Source of the DNA: Chitinophagaceae bacterium | GTDB lineage: Bacteria > Bacteroidota > Bacteroidia > Chitinophagales > Chitinophagaceae | Direction: 5' to 3' | NCBI GenBank assembly: GCA_014379345.1 | Contig: JACMLY010000098.1 | Location: 1 to 35,618, forward strand | Length of the DNA: 35,618 nucleotides | Part shown: positions 26,266 to 35,553 of the stretch, piece after piece | Position numbering within the stretch: the stretch's first letter is position 1 | Layout of the letters: each line of letters opens with the position of its first letter | Translations under genes and position numbers: made by a program | Notes under the pieces: generated by a model | What the model saw: only the letters and a program-made list of their open reading frames with translations | What the model was told of the DNA's origin: nothing | Databases searched by the model: none

Positions 26266-28831
26266 CGATTGCCTTCATTTTAATCCATGTTGTAATGGCC
26301 CCCCCTGTTTGACCCGCATCTGAATAAGGCACAAGAACTACGCCTTTGGGTATGCCGTTCATCGTTGCGGATAACTCTAATACCGGACTTCCTATCCATT
26401 GTTTTGGGACCATAGAGCCTGCGTTTCGTAATTGAATATCTTTTGAATTAACTATTACGCCATCTGCAGCAAAGCCATTCATATTTTCATCAAATGCCAA
26501 CACCTGTGGCCCTCTTTGCAAGGCAATGTGATTGGGATAACTTTTACCACCATCCAAAACAATCGTTGGCATAACAAAGCTGATGGAAACCTTATCACCT
26601 GTTTTCCACAACCGTTTAATAGATACCGTTTCTGTATTACTCACCAATTGTTTTTTGCCATTGACTAAGATAGAAAACTTCCTGGCCCAATACGGTTTAC
26701 GAAATTCAATTGCGAATGGTATCGTTGTGCCTCTATCAACCTTGATGGAAATATTTCCATCAGCAGGAAAATTAGTCAGAGTAGTAAATGTAACGGTTGC
26801 ATTGTTTGCGACATTGGTAGTGTAAGTGCCCGGCTGATAAAAAAGAAACGTCGGTTTATTTTCAATTTTTCCATTGGCAAAAAGAGGTATCATGGCTATA
26901 CCCCTTGGCACGCTGCTCATGCAGCATGTAATGGCGCAGCCGAAAGGCTTCACTCCCATCAACGGTGTGTAGTAGCTAACGCAGCCGGTCTGTGGATTTT
27001 CGGCGCCTGTTAAATGATTGTATACCGAACGTTCCAGTTCATTCAGGTATTTCATTTCTCCGGTAATGCAAAACAGTTGATAATTATACTGCACCCAGGT
27101 GGTGGTTACGCAACCTTCGCCCATATTAGAATTTTTTTCTGCAGGTAAAATGTCGTTATCCTGAAAATGTTCGAAAGAACTGGCTGTACCGGTAATGTAC
27201 AGCCGGTTGGCAACAATATCATCCCATGCCGCAAGTACAGGCTTTAAAAATTGTTCATCATCCGTAATGCGATATAGTTTTATAATCCCTAAAATATTGG
27301 AAAGCATCTCATACGCTTTTGCGTTGGCTACTTTGTCTACCCTTCCCACAGAATCTAAGGTTGTAATGATCCGGGGCCCACCGGGACTATCAAAGATTTT
27401 GATAATGAAAAAACAATAATCCAAATATTTTTTTTCTCCTGAAAACCGATACAACTCGGCCATGGATTCAAGTATACAGGTAGCAGCCATCCCCACATGC
27501 CCACCCGCCTTTACGATCTCCCTCTGCCCTTGTTCCATACCAAAAGTCTGCATCAATAAATTGCCGATTTTTTTGCTGGCGTTCAATGCAGGTTCAAAGC
27601 CAGATAATTCATAATACCGCAACAAACCAATTAAATTATATCTGTGCGACCATACATCCCAGCTTGTCCAATAACTATCCATATCGTAGGTGCCCAAATA
27701 TCCATCGCTTCGTTGCGCCGCTATAAGCTGCTGGGCGCTGCGGTCTATTTGTATCTTCAAGGCTGTATCCTGACTATTTTCATATGCATTACAGGCGGCC
27801 TCCAAAAATTTACCGATATGCTCGCCTATCCACGAATGACTTCCCGGACGGTTAATGAAGCCAGCTAATATTGCATCTTCATCTACTTTATACAAACGCT
27901 TTTCAGTATTTGCTCGTAATCTTTCGCCCAACCAACCTCCCATTTTTAGTTTGTCTAAATCAGCAGGGTAATATTTTTGTTCAGCCTTATAAACAACAAG
28001 GGGTGTTATTTTCTTATACACGATGTTTTGATAACCAAATTCTCCATTCCATTGATGGTTATATTGGTAGTCAGGGACAGATAAAGAATAAACGATTTTC
28101 AAAAATGGAGATGCCGAAGTATAAGGAAATTCAATGGCATTGTTTCCTATCGTGAAGACCACATTTTTTTGAGCAGAATGAATTTTAACTCCCTCGAAAT
28201 TATAGAAATCAGCTTTTGCAAGGCCATCAACATTTCGTGGCGATTTATTGATAACACTCAATTGATAAATCAAATTCTTCGTAAGAATAGGCGCCTTTGA
28301 ATCACCATTTTTTAATCCTGAACTGTACGCGAAAAAATGTTCAGGGGATGCAGATACAAATTTTGGAAGTATCGACATTCTAAATGTACCCCAATGACTT
28401 ACCCTTATTGCAATCCTGTTTTCTTTATCCCATAGAATATCGTCTTTATTTATCAGGTAATTGCGGTAGGTATCGCCCGAACCGGTCGCACCAATCAATT
28501 TTCCGTTTAAATAGGTATTATCAGACTGAAGAATTTTTCCCATGCTAAGTGTTAGCAATCCTGTTTTTTCAAATTCGGATTTTAGCGTTGAAGGGATGAC
28601 GACTGTTTTGCGAATCCATAATACCCTATTTGCAGTTGTTTTCCGGTCATCGCTCCACTTCAATTCAGTAAGCGCTACCCAATTTGAATCATTTTGCTCT
28701 GCCTTGCTAAATTCTTTCCTGTCTTCAAAATTTACTTTCCACGGACCCTGAACTACAAATTCCTGTGCATGGATTGCCTGGCATTTTAAGATGATGCAAA
28801 AAACGGTTAAAATCTTTTTTAATTGAAGCAT
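26255..28831 (-). CDS. GH127-like beta-L-arabinofuranosidase with N-terminal beta-sandwich
   Basis: An 858-residue exported protein with a signal peptide (1-22, IHA/Q). The first 170 residues form a GH2-like sugar-binding sandwich (QGPWKVNFEDR, RVLWIRKTVVIP, RIAIRVSHWGTFRM). The rest is a DUF1680/GH127 (alpha/alpha)6 domain with GSHSWIGEHIGKFLEA, AQRSDGYLGTY, and the zinc-thiolate catalytic set: Glu572 and Cys574 in GEGCVTTTW, Cys636 and Cys637 in ITCCMSS. These match the Glu338, Cys340, Cys417 and Cys418 of Bifidobacterium HypBA1. Predicted to remove beta-L-arabinofuranose; related families (GH146, GH142 and others) share the fold. Adjacent GH36 and ribokinase genes fit side-chain removal. 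Confidence 0.82.
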   Translation of the reverse strand: MLQLKKILTVFCIILKCQAIHAQEFVVQGPWKVNFEDRKEFSKAEQNDSNWVALTELKWSDDRKTTANRVLWIRKTVVIPSTLKSEFEKTGLLTLSMGKILQSDNTYLNGKLIGATGSGDTYRNYLINKDDILWDKENRIAIRVSHWGTFRMSILPKFVSASPEHFFAYSSGLKNGDSKAPILTKNLIYQLSVINKSPRNVDGLAKADFYNFEGVKIHSAQKNVVFTIGNNAIEFPYTSASPFLKIVYSLSVPDYQYNHQWNGEFGYQNIVYKKITPLVVYKAEQKYYPADLDKLKMGGWLGERLRANTEKRLYKVDEDAILAGFINRPGSHSWIGEHIGKFLEAACNAYENSQDTALKIQIDRSAQQLIAAQRSDGYLGTYDMDSYWTSWDVWSHRYNLIGLLRYYELSGFEPALNASKKIGNLLMQTFGMEQGQREIVKAGGHVGMAATCILESMAELYRFSGEKKYLDYCFFIIKIFDSPGGPRIITTLDSVGRVDKVANAKAYEMLSNILGIIKLYRITDDEQFLKPVLAAWDDIVANRLYITGTASSFEHFQDNDILPAEKNSNMGEGCVTTTWVQYNYQLFCITGEMKYLNELERSVYNHLTGAENPQTGCVSYYTPLMGVKPFGCAITCCMSSVPRGIAMIPLFANGKIENKPTFLFYQPGTYTTNVANNATVTFTTLTNFPADGNISIKVDRGTTIPFAIEFRKPYWARKFSILVNGKKQLVSNTETVSIKRLWKTGDKVSISFVMPTIVLDGGKSYPNHIALQRGPQVLAFDENMNGFAADGVIVNSKDIQLRNAGSMVPKQWIGSPVLELSATMNGIPKGVVLVPYSDAGQTGGAITTWIKMKAIDEK

Positions 28832-28890
28832 ATTCTTTCTTTAAATAACTGTAGTATAAATAGGATCTAATAAACATTCCAGCACCAGAT

Positions 28891-31014
28891 TTAATTTCCT
28901 TGAAGGCTGATTTCAAGAAGCACCCCATCGTACTCTCTATTCAATAAAATTTCAAAACCCCTATCTTTCAAATCTTTTCCTAATTGTACAGTAATTATTT
29001 TGCCCTGCATTTCCTTTACCTGGTATAATTTACCAGGGTCAAGATAATTTACAGTAACCTGTTGCTTTGTTGATACAGCCCCATGCCGGAATACACCGAT
29101 GATTCCTCCCGTTTTTGTTTCGGTATTGACGCGTTGGAAACCATCCCACATCCCCTGCTTTGGCTCACCGAAGCCGGGCAGATCCTGGCGAAAGCTCATG
29201 ATCGAGTATTTCTTTTCCATCAGCTGAAGCCAATCGGCATACAATCGATATTTGTTCAGATCCTTCTCATTCAGTTTTCTTGGGTCACCAAGCATAATAG
29301 GTAAAGCACCCGCAATAGATTTAATGTGCATTTCCCACCCTGTATCCTGCATTTGTGGATTGCCAATTACAAGAGCAGTTGCAGGAATTGCCGGTGATCG
29401 CCACCATGCCATATTGCGAACTCTTAGATCGGTGTTATCACCCGCATCGCCAAAAAAGTTAGAAAGCCAGTTACCTTCTGCATGTTTCAGCATGGCATAG
29501 TCAATTAGCTGCAATCCCCCCATCGCTTCAAATGTGCAGTCGATGAATAAATTGGGCTTGGCTGAATGAAGCTCATCGAACAATTTCCACATTTGCTCAT
29601 AATTAACATACATGGACTCATGATGATCTTTGTGGCTGGGATGATCTTTTGAATAACAGCCGGAATGTTCATTATTGAAACGATACGCGCTGGTAACAAC
29701 GGCAAAATCTAATTTCATATACTCCAATCCATATTGAAGTGACAGCTTAAGCAAAATATCCTTTATATAATCTTTCCAGCCGGTAGCAAAACAAGCCGAA
29801 CGTACCTCCATATCGTTTCCGTCGATCTGGAGATTAGCGTAATCTCCCTTTTTATCACGCACAAACCATTCCGGATGCTCTTTGTATACTTTACTTTCGG
29901 CTGAGGCACTGCCTACACTTATCCATAACCCTGGTTTCATACCGAGGGATTTTATGTAATCAAAAACAGGCTTCAGCCCGTTGGGAAACTTCGTTTGATC
30001 GGTACCCCAATCGCCATAATTATCCTGCCATCCATCATCAATCACAAACTCTTTCATCCCTGCATCAGCAGCGGATTTAGCCAATTCCATAATAAGTTTT
30101 TCATTGATATTTGTCTTGAACGGATTCCAGGTATTGTAAACAAATGTTGGTTTTTCCTCAAGCATTGAAAGTCGAATGCCCATGTGTCTGCGAACAAAAT
30201 CGGGCACATCAGTATTCAGGATTTCTTCGGGAGCTTTATGATTGTTGTAAACGATTGTAAATACCTGAGGCGTTTCAAAAGATTGGTTCGGCTTAATCCA
30301 TTTACGGAAAGGATAACGGGCGCTTTTATGTGTTAAGCCGGCACAAATTTCAGGCGCATTCCAAAGGAATGAAGTACGTTTTAAAACTCCCGTAGCTTCA
30401 TTGCCAATGGCAATACCCGCTGACCAATCCATGTTATGCACAATTACCAGGGCATCCTGCATGTTGCCTTCGTAAGGACCGATAGAGCGCCTTCGCCCAT
30501 AGTCACTGCAAACCCAGCTAAAGGTGGCTGGCAAATAGTCCGCAACATTTAACTTCTCTATATCTACGGATTCAAGTGAGATCTCTTCGTTGCTGGTATT
30601 TTTAACAATCAGACTTTTTCGGATCACCGGCAGCTGCGGGTAAAGCAAATACTTTATAGTGACTTCAACTTTTTTATCCCGGCTTAACAAAGTCACTGCT
30701 GCACCATTCCCTTGTTGTTCATCTGAAATTGATTTTACCCTGATCAATGTCCAATTAGTCATGCCCGAATAAATAACTTCATTTAATTCAAACTGGAAGT
30801 CTGTATTCGAAGGCTTAAAATATTTAAACTCTCCTGAAACAGGCTTATACGATGTAGTGATAAAATTTCCTTCATTCAACGGGAGTTTGACAATTCGTTC
30901 GACAACACCATTATTTAATTTCAACTCCTCCTTTGACCAGGAAGCATAAGACTGCGATCTTACAAGTGATGAAGAAATAAATAACCATATTATTAATATG
31001 TACGTTTTTAACAT
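28891..31014 (-). CDS. GH36-like alpha-galactosidase
   Basis: A 707-residue exported enzyme with a signal peptide (1-20, VRS/Q). The N-terminal beta-super-sandwich runs to about residue 270 and is followed by a barrel with NTWNPF (294-299), FVIDDGWQD (323-331), PGLWISVG and YMKLDF, whose Asp436 is the predicted nucleophile. The acid/base is in the FGDAGDNTDLRVRNM segment, most likely Asp526. Length and layout fit GH36, which removes alpha-1,6- or alpha-1,3-linked galactose; raffinose-synthase-like and alpha-N-acetylgalactosaminidase relatives share these motifs. Situated between the pyruvyl transferase-like gene and the GH127-like gene in one operon. Confidence 0.82.
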   Translation of the reverse strand: MLKTYILIIWLFISSSLVRSQSYASWSKEELKLNNGVVERIVKLPLNEGNFITTSYKPVSGEFKYFKPSNTDFQFELNEVIYSGMTNWTLIRVKSISDEQQGNGAAVTLLSRDKKVEVTIKYLLYPQLPVIRKSLIVKNTSNEEISLESVDIEKLNVADYLPATFSWVCSDYGRRRSIGPYEGNMQDALVIVHNMDWSAGIAIGNEATGVLKRTSFLWNAPEICAGLTHKSARYPFRKWIKPNQSFETPQVFTIVYNNHKAPEEILNTDVPDFVRRHMGIRLSMLEEKPTFVYNTWNPFKTNINEKLIMELAKSAADAGMKEFVIDDGWQDNYGDWGTDQTKFPNGLKPVFDYIKSLGMKPGLWISVGSASAESKVYKEHPEWFVRDKKGDYANLQIDGNDMEVRSACFATGWKDYIKDILLKLSLQYGLEYMKLDFAVVTSAYRFNNEHSGCYSKDHPSHKDHHESMYVNYEQMWKLFDELHSAKPNLFIDCTFEAMGGLQLIDYAMLKHAEGNWLSNFFGDAGDNTDLRVRNMAWWRSPAIPATALVIGNPQMQDTGWEMHIKSIAGALPIMLGDPRKLNEKDLNKYRLYADWLQLMEKKYSIMSFRQDLPGFGEPKQGMWDGFQRVNTETKTGGIIGVFRHGAVSTKQQVTVNYLDPGKLYQVKEMQGKIITVQLGKDLKDRGFEILLNREYDGVLLEISLQGN

Positions 31015-31097
31015 TGAGTTGTTTTTAGTTTACCATAAGTTTTCATTTGCGCCTCCATTATCACTACTATGAACAACGTATTTTTCAAACATCCTTA

Positions 31098-32390
31098 TTA
31101 TTTAGTTGCTTTATTACCCAGTAATTTCCCGAGTTCGGATGTTCTTTTCTTATAGATATCACTAACCTTGTCCATACTTTGTTGAAGTTTGATCTTTGCT
31201 TTTCCATAATCCTTCCAAACTTCACGAAGTCTTTCAGTAATCTGTTTTCCTTCTATCTGATCAATCTCGAACGTCCAGTCATTAAAACCAAGGTCATAAT
31301 ACATTTGTCCTTTAATTGTATCTTCCGGCTGGCGAAGATAGAAGCAAGGCGTGCCGTTAGCCGCTGCAATAATTGGCGAATGACATTCGAAACTGATGAC
31401 GGTATGCGCGTGCGAATACACTGATGCCGCCTCATCCGGTAACCAGTAACCACGTTTCACAATAAATGGTTTAACATCTGCGGGCAATGGATCGATAAGC
31501 AATTCATCCATGATATCGATCTGGTAAGTCATCTCAGGGCAAACCAACACTTTGTTTCGGGTTTCACGAACCCACGCTATCATGGTTTCCCGGAGCTTTG
31601 CATGATCTTGTTCTTTGTACCTTTCATTTGTTGTCTCAACCTGCTTTATTTTTTCTGCGCTCCACCCATTATTATTTGGGTTGAATTTATGATAAGGCGT
31701 AAACCGTAGACGAGGAATTACACAAATGAATTTTTTGTTGTTAAGATTATTTTCTTTTAAGAACTGATAAGCTTTTTCCTTGTTTTGGATATTAATGTAA
31801 AATGTTGCGTCAGGCGCAAACTGTATATGCGAACCCTCTATTCCAACTTTTTTTAAATGTTGAATTGAAAGCGTTTCTCTTGTATAAATGAATGCAGCTT
31901 TCTTTAGGATGCTTTGGTGGTATTCACTCGGGTTTTCAAGTGTTGTACCAAAAACGCCAAAGGGCTTCTCCGTATGCTTTATCCAGGACGCCAGGTGATC
32001 AGCTCCAACCAGCAACGGGCCCGATCCGTGGATCATGAGGTCAGCCTCCCGGAATGCGCTTGTTATCTCGGCATTATCTCCATCTTTATCGGAATTTACA
32101 TTGCCGTAAATAATTTTTACTTTGGGAAAGTTTTTATGAAGAAGTTTTTGAACTTCTTCACCCCGACTTTTTTTCCAAAGAATTACTTTCGCTTCAGGCA
32201 TATATTTTTCGAGAATATTTAGCAGCCCGGGCGTGTGACCAATGTCGCCGATGTTAACATCCTGCCATCCTGAGACCAGTAAGAGGGTAAAGTTTTTTTT
32301 TCTCGTACCAATCGTAGCCTGAACGAAAGATGTAAGCAGAAATCCGGCGCCTGCACATGTGGATTGTTGTATAAACTGTCTTCTTTTCAT
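31098..32390 (-). CDS. Tat-exported polysaccharide pyruvyl transferase-like protein
   Basis: A 430-residue protein whose N-terminus MKRRQFIQQSTCAGAGFLL is a twin-arginine signal (Arg3-Arg4, FIQ), with cleavage near VQA/T at 25. The remainder has the motif order of the polysaccharide pyruvyl transferase domain (PF04230 type): VNIGDIGHTPGLL, IHGSGPLLVG (120-129), TRETLSIQHLKKVGI, FAPDATFY, VIPRLRF and FECHSPIIAAANGTP (334-348), where known members have RLH and A..G.P. The usual enzyme adds pyruvate from phosphoenolpyruvate to glycans in the cytoplasm. Export to the periplasm, where PEP is not available, argues for another activity. It lies between a GH39-like and a GH36-like gene in a degradation operon. 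Confidence 0.75.
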   Translation of the reverse strand: MKRRQFIQQSTCAGAGFLLTSFVQATIGTRKKNFTLLLVSGWQDVNIGDIGHTPGLLNILEKYMPEAKVILWKKSRGEEVQKLLHKNFPKVKIIYGNVNSDKDGDNAEITSAFREADLMIHGSGPLLVGADHLASWIKHTEKPFGVFGTTLENPSEYHQSILKKAAFIYTRETLSIQHLKKVGIEGSHIQFAPDATFYINIQNKEKAYQFLKENNLNNKKFICVIPRLRFTPYHKFNPNNNGWSAEKIKQVETTNERYKEQDHAKLRETMIAWVRETRNKVLVCPEMTYQIDIMDELLIDPLPADVKPFIVKRGYWLPDEAASVYSHAHTVISFECHSPIIAAANGTPCFYLRQPEDTIKGQMYYDLGFNDWTFEIDQIEGKQITERLREVWKDYGKAKIKLQQSMDKVSDIYKKRTSELGKLLGNKATK

Positions 32391-32536
32391 ACTACTTTTT
32401 ATCGCAACAGGAGAAATGTATAATACATTATAATTAATATTGACTCAACCAAAGCTGCAACCAGGTCATTATAGAAACCAATATAAATCTTATTTGAGCA
32501 TCTTCTTCATCACACCTGAGTAATTACAGACTTCAA

Positions 32537-34000
32537 TCACAGCAGGATATCCTTCTCTGTAATTAATACCGGCGAATCATACAACGGAATATCTAAAAAA
32601 TGAATGCTGCTGCCTGTCTTGGTCCACCGACCTGACGGTATTTCATAAACATTTCCAGTCATTAAATCTACCCAAACAGGATTTTTGAAATTCGCGTTAT
32701 CAAGCGTTATGGAAACAGGAGTGGTCTCAAATGAATTGGTTGCCATTTTGCCATCGAGCCAAAGGGCTACCAGGTGGTTCTTCGTTTTTTTGTGCTGATA
32801 TTGGTAAAGAGATAATGATTCTTTACTTGTGGTCGTAAATCCGGAACCGGTGATCAGTTCAAGAGAATTATCAAAAATTGAGGCCAGATTTTGAATCGCG
32901 TAATATGCCACCTTAGGTCTGATAGCTGCTTTTGTTACATCCGCCTGAATCAATCCTTTGGTATTCAATACAGACGTCTGAGGATTTCCAAAATCGTAAT
33001 AAATATCAATGATGGTAAAAACGGAGGTTTCGATATCATGGCCTAAATCACCTAAGAGCCTTCGCATATTGTACTTTGCCTGCGTGTATTCAGTCCAGTA
33101 GTATTTATCTAAAGCAAAACCAGGTATGTAGGTTGAAGGCGCTCCATTCTCCCCTTGCCGCAGCAAAATATTTTTAGAATATTTTTCGATGACCTTTCTC
33201 AATCCAGGAACCTTGTTATCGGAATATGCATCTTCAGGCCTCATGGTATAGGCATGATATGAGATCCAGTAAAAAAGGTGCAACTTTTTTTCTTCGGCAA
33301 TTACTTTAAGAAAACGATCGAGATATTCGGTGTTGCTATTTGAAGCAAAGGCCAACCCCGCAATCTTTGCCTCAGGTTGTATTTTCTTTATGATGCTTGC
33401 GGTGCGGATATTCAATGTCGCCGTGGTTTCCGGACTTATTTTTTGACCCGGGTGATCAGGTTCATTCCATATTTCCCATTCTTTGACCTTCGACTTGTAG
33501 CGGGTAACCAATGCTTCAACCCATCTGTCCCATGCCGACCATGCTTTTTCTGAAGTCATTAGTGAATTTAAGAGACCTGTGCCACCTCCACCTTCGTAAG
33601 CGGGATTGCCGTATGAAGTTTCCAGCCAAGGTTCTAAACCGTTCCCAACCGCATAATCGATTATCTCGTCAAGCCACTTCCAATCGTAAAGCCCGGGAAC
33701 CTTTTCGCATTTTGCCCATCCCGCCTGGAGCCGTATTTTTTTTACGCCTAATGGGAGCAAATAAGCCTTATAATTATCCCATACGGTATAATCCCGATCC
33801 AGGGTCTCGCAACCCACAGTGATACGGGATGAACTGATCTGTTTTGCAGTTTTCGGTTTTATTGTACCAATTCTTTTCCATTTGATTGTGAGCGGTGTTT
33901 TAACTCTATCCTTGCATGTATCGATAAATTGTGCAGCAGTTTCTGCTCGAATAAAACAAGAAATGATCAACAATGCGATGCTTCGATATATTTTATTCAT
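32537..34000 (-). CDS. Secreted GH39-like clan GH-A glycosidase, paralogue 3
   Basis: A 487-residue exported enzyme with a signal peptide (1-23, TAA/Q). It shares with paralogue 1 the mature N-terminus pattern (RVKTPLTIKWKRIGTIKPK, then GCETLDRD at 63-70), and it carries WEIWNEPD (acid/base Glu180) and LRQGENGAPS (nucleophile Glu284). The loop after GGGG (TGLLNSLMTSEKAWSAW) differs from both other copies, and that loop borders the active site in clan A barrels, so a distinct specificity is plausible. It is second in block A, 116 bases after the beta-helix gene, and separated from the pyruvyl transferase-like gene by 146 bases without a gene. Confidence 0.78.
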   Translation of the reverse strand: MNKIYRSIALLIISCFIRAETAAQFIDTCKDRVKTPLTIKWKRIGTIKPKTAKQISSSRITVGCETLDRDYTVWDNYKAYLLPLGVKKIRLQAGWAKCEKVPGLYDWKWLDEIIDYAVGNGLEPWLETSYGNPAYEGGGGTGLLNSLMTSEKAWSAWDRWVEALVTRYKSKVKEWEIWNEPDHPGQKISPETTATLNIRTASIIKKIQPEAKIAGLAFASNSNTEYLDRFLKVIAEEKKLHLFYWISYHAYTMRPEDAYSDNKVPGLRKVIEKYSKNILLRQGENGAPSTYIPGFALDKYYWTEYTQAKYNMRRLLGDLGHDIETSVFTIIDIYYDFGNPQTSVLNTKGLIQADVTKAAIRPKVAYYAIQNLASIFDNSLELITGSGFTTTSKESLSLYQYQHKKTKNHLVALWLDGKMATNSFETTPVSITLDNANFKNPVWVDLMTGNVYEIPSGRWTKTGSSIHFLDIPLYDSPVLITEKDILL

Positions 34001-34116
34001 TTTATGATATTTATGCGGCAGAAAATGAATTTATGGGAAGAGTAACTGCAATAAATATTTAATATGACATTTCATTTTTAAGCAGTGATTGTCTTTTCCA
34101 TTAGTAACCTATATCT

Positions 34117-35553
34117 CTACTGCTCGTAAGCGCCTCTATCAATACCGCCACCTTCAAATCTCTTTTTACGGGCAATGTCCATGGATTGTGTTAAGTCATT
34201 TGTTCCGCTATTCAGTCCTTTACTTGATTTTTGTAACTGGAAACTGATCTTGGCTAAAAGGCATTCTTGAATATTTTTAAATATCGGGTCAGCCACAATG
34301 TCATTCAACCCGTAAAATATTGTTTGCGGTTGTGGATACAGGTTGTAATCCCATCGAATATTCTTATTTTTATTATTAGACGTTACCTTACCACCCGGGC
34401 GGGGAACTATGATATTGTTCAAAATGACTATATCCTCAGAACGATTTGGAAAAAGCTCCTGATAGTTTACAACGCTCCCATTCCAGTAAGTAGTGTTATT
34501 GATTATGTCTACATGTTTTGTCCGGAATGTATGAATGCCAGAGCCTCCATTAAAAGCGCTGATATTATTTGCAATCAATGCGCGACTGCTCCATTCCGGG
34601 CGCAGGGATGGATTGGAAGCCTGCGCAACGGGCGTACGATTGACAACAGTGTCTGCATTGGGATTTGTAGCACCATCTGCTACGTCAGTCACATCCAGAA
34701 GTATCCCATTACCATCGCTTAGATTACCTGTTTTCTCCCATGGAACAAGAGTCTTGTTGCTCCACACAACATTTCGTTGTATGATGACATGGTACCCTGA
34801 CTTATTATCAAATGCCCAATTATTCAAAGTCGTTATCCCCGACCCTGCATATCGCATATACCAGGCATTTTCAAAAACGGTACAATCTTCAACTGTTATG
34901 TAATCTGACTGGATCGCTACGATTCCCCCACCCGGGCATTTGCTAACTGAACAGTTCCGGATAATAATATGATGAGGTTTGTTATCGGATGGATTGTTAC
35001 GACCATTGACAAAAATGCCATTGGTATTAAAGCGGGAATTTGACGTGGTTTTCTTTGCATCTTCCAATGCATCTAAGAGGGTGATCCCATCGTTGCCGCC
35101 AACAATATTGATACCGTCAATTACATGATACGATCCGGTGATGAGAATACCGTTCCAGCCAGATGGGCGTATTTCAGGATTTGCGCCAGGAGCAGATTTC
35201 CAGGTGATCCAGGCATCAGGCGTCCCCGACTTTGTAATCGATAAAACAGATGCACCTGCCTGATCCTCTGTGTAAATACCATCGTTGATCGTCACAAAGT
35301 CTCCGGGCCCCGCCACTGATGCAGCTTTATTTAGAGTACGGAATGCCGTTTTGTTGCTCAATCCATTGTTAGCATCGTTACCGCTCCCTGCAACAAACCA
35401 GGTTTGTTGATTGGCTGATATTTGACTACTTGTTATCCCTGTTTTGGACGATGATTGTGCATTGACAGATGGACTGAATAAACCAGTGATAGTGGTGGCT
35501 ATGAATAATCTTAATAAACGATGGCTCATTATCACTCTAAAATTTTTGTACAT
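34117..35553 (-). CDS. Secreted right-handed beta-helix protein, copy 2
   Basis: A 478-residue exported protein with a signal peptide ending SVNA/Q (32-33); the start may instead be the Met at residue 9, giving a shorter leader. The layout equals that of the protein at 21166-22557: a DUF1565-like opening (TWFVAGSGNDANNGLSNKTA), rungs such as HHIIIRNCSVSKCPGGGI, DYITVEDCTVFENAWYMRYA, GSGIHTFRTKHVDIINNTTY, and an ending GGIDRGAYEQ. Unlike copy 1 it has no lipobox, so the pair may work in different places (periplasm or medium versus membrane). Enzyme family unassigned; lyase or hydrolase of an acidic glycan is inferred from fold. It is the first gene of block A in this window. Confidence 0.78.
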   Translation of the reverse strand: MYKNFRVIMSHRLLRLFIATTITGLFSPSVNAQSSSKTGITSSQISANQQTWFVAGSGNDANNGLSNKTAFRTLNKAASVAGPGDFVTINDGIYTEDQAGASVLSITKSGTPDAWITWKSAPGANPEIRPSGWNGILITGSYHVIDGINIVGGNDGITLLDALEDAKKTTSNSRFNTNGIFVNGRNNPSDNKPHHIIIRNCSVSKCPGGGIVAIQSDYITVEDCTVFENAWYMRYAGSGITTLNNWAFDNKSGYHVIIQRNVVWSNKTLVPWEKTGNLSDGNGILLDVTDVADGATNPNADTVVNRTPVAQASNPSLRPEWSSRALIANNISAFNGGSGIHTFRTKHVDIINNTTYWNGSVVNYQELFPNRSEDIVILNNIIVPRPGGKVTSNNKNKNIRWDYNLYPQPQTIFYGLNDIVADPIFKNIQECLLAKISFQLQKSSKGLNSGTNDLTQSMDIARKKRFEGGGIDRGAYEQ

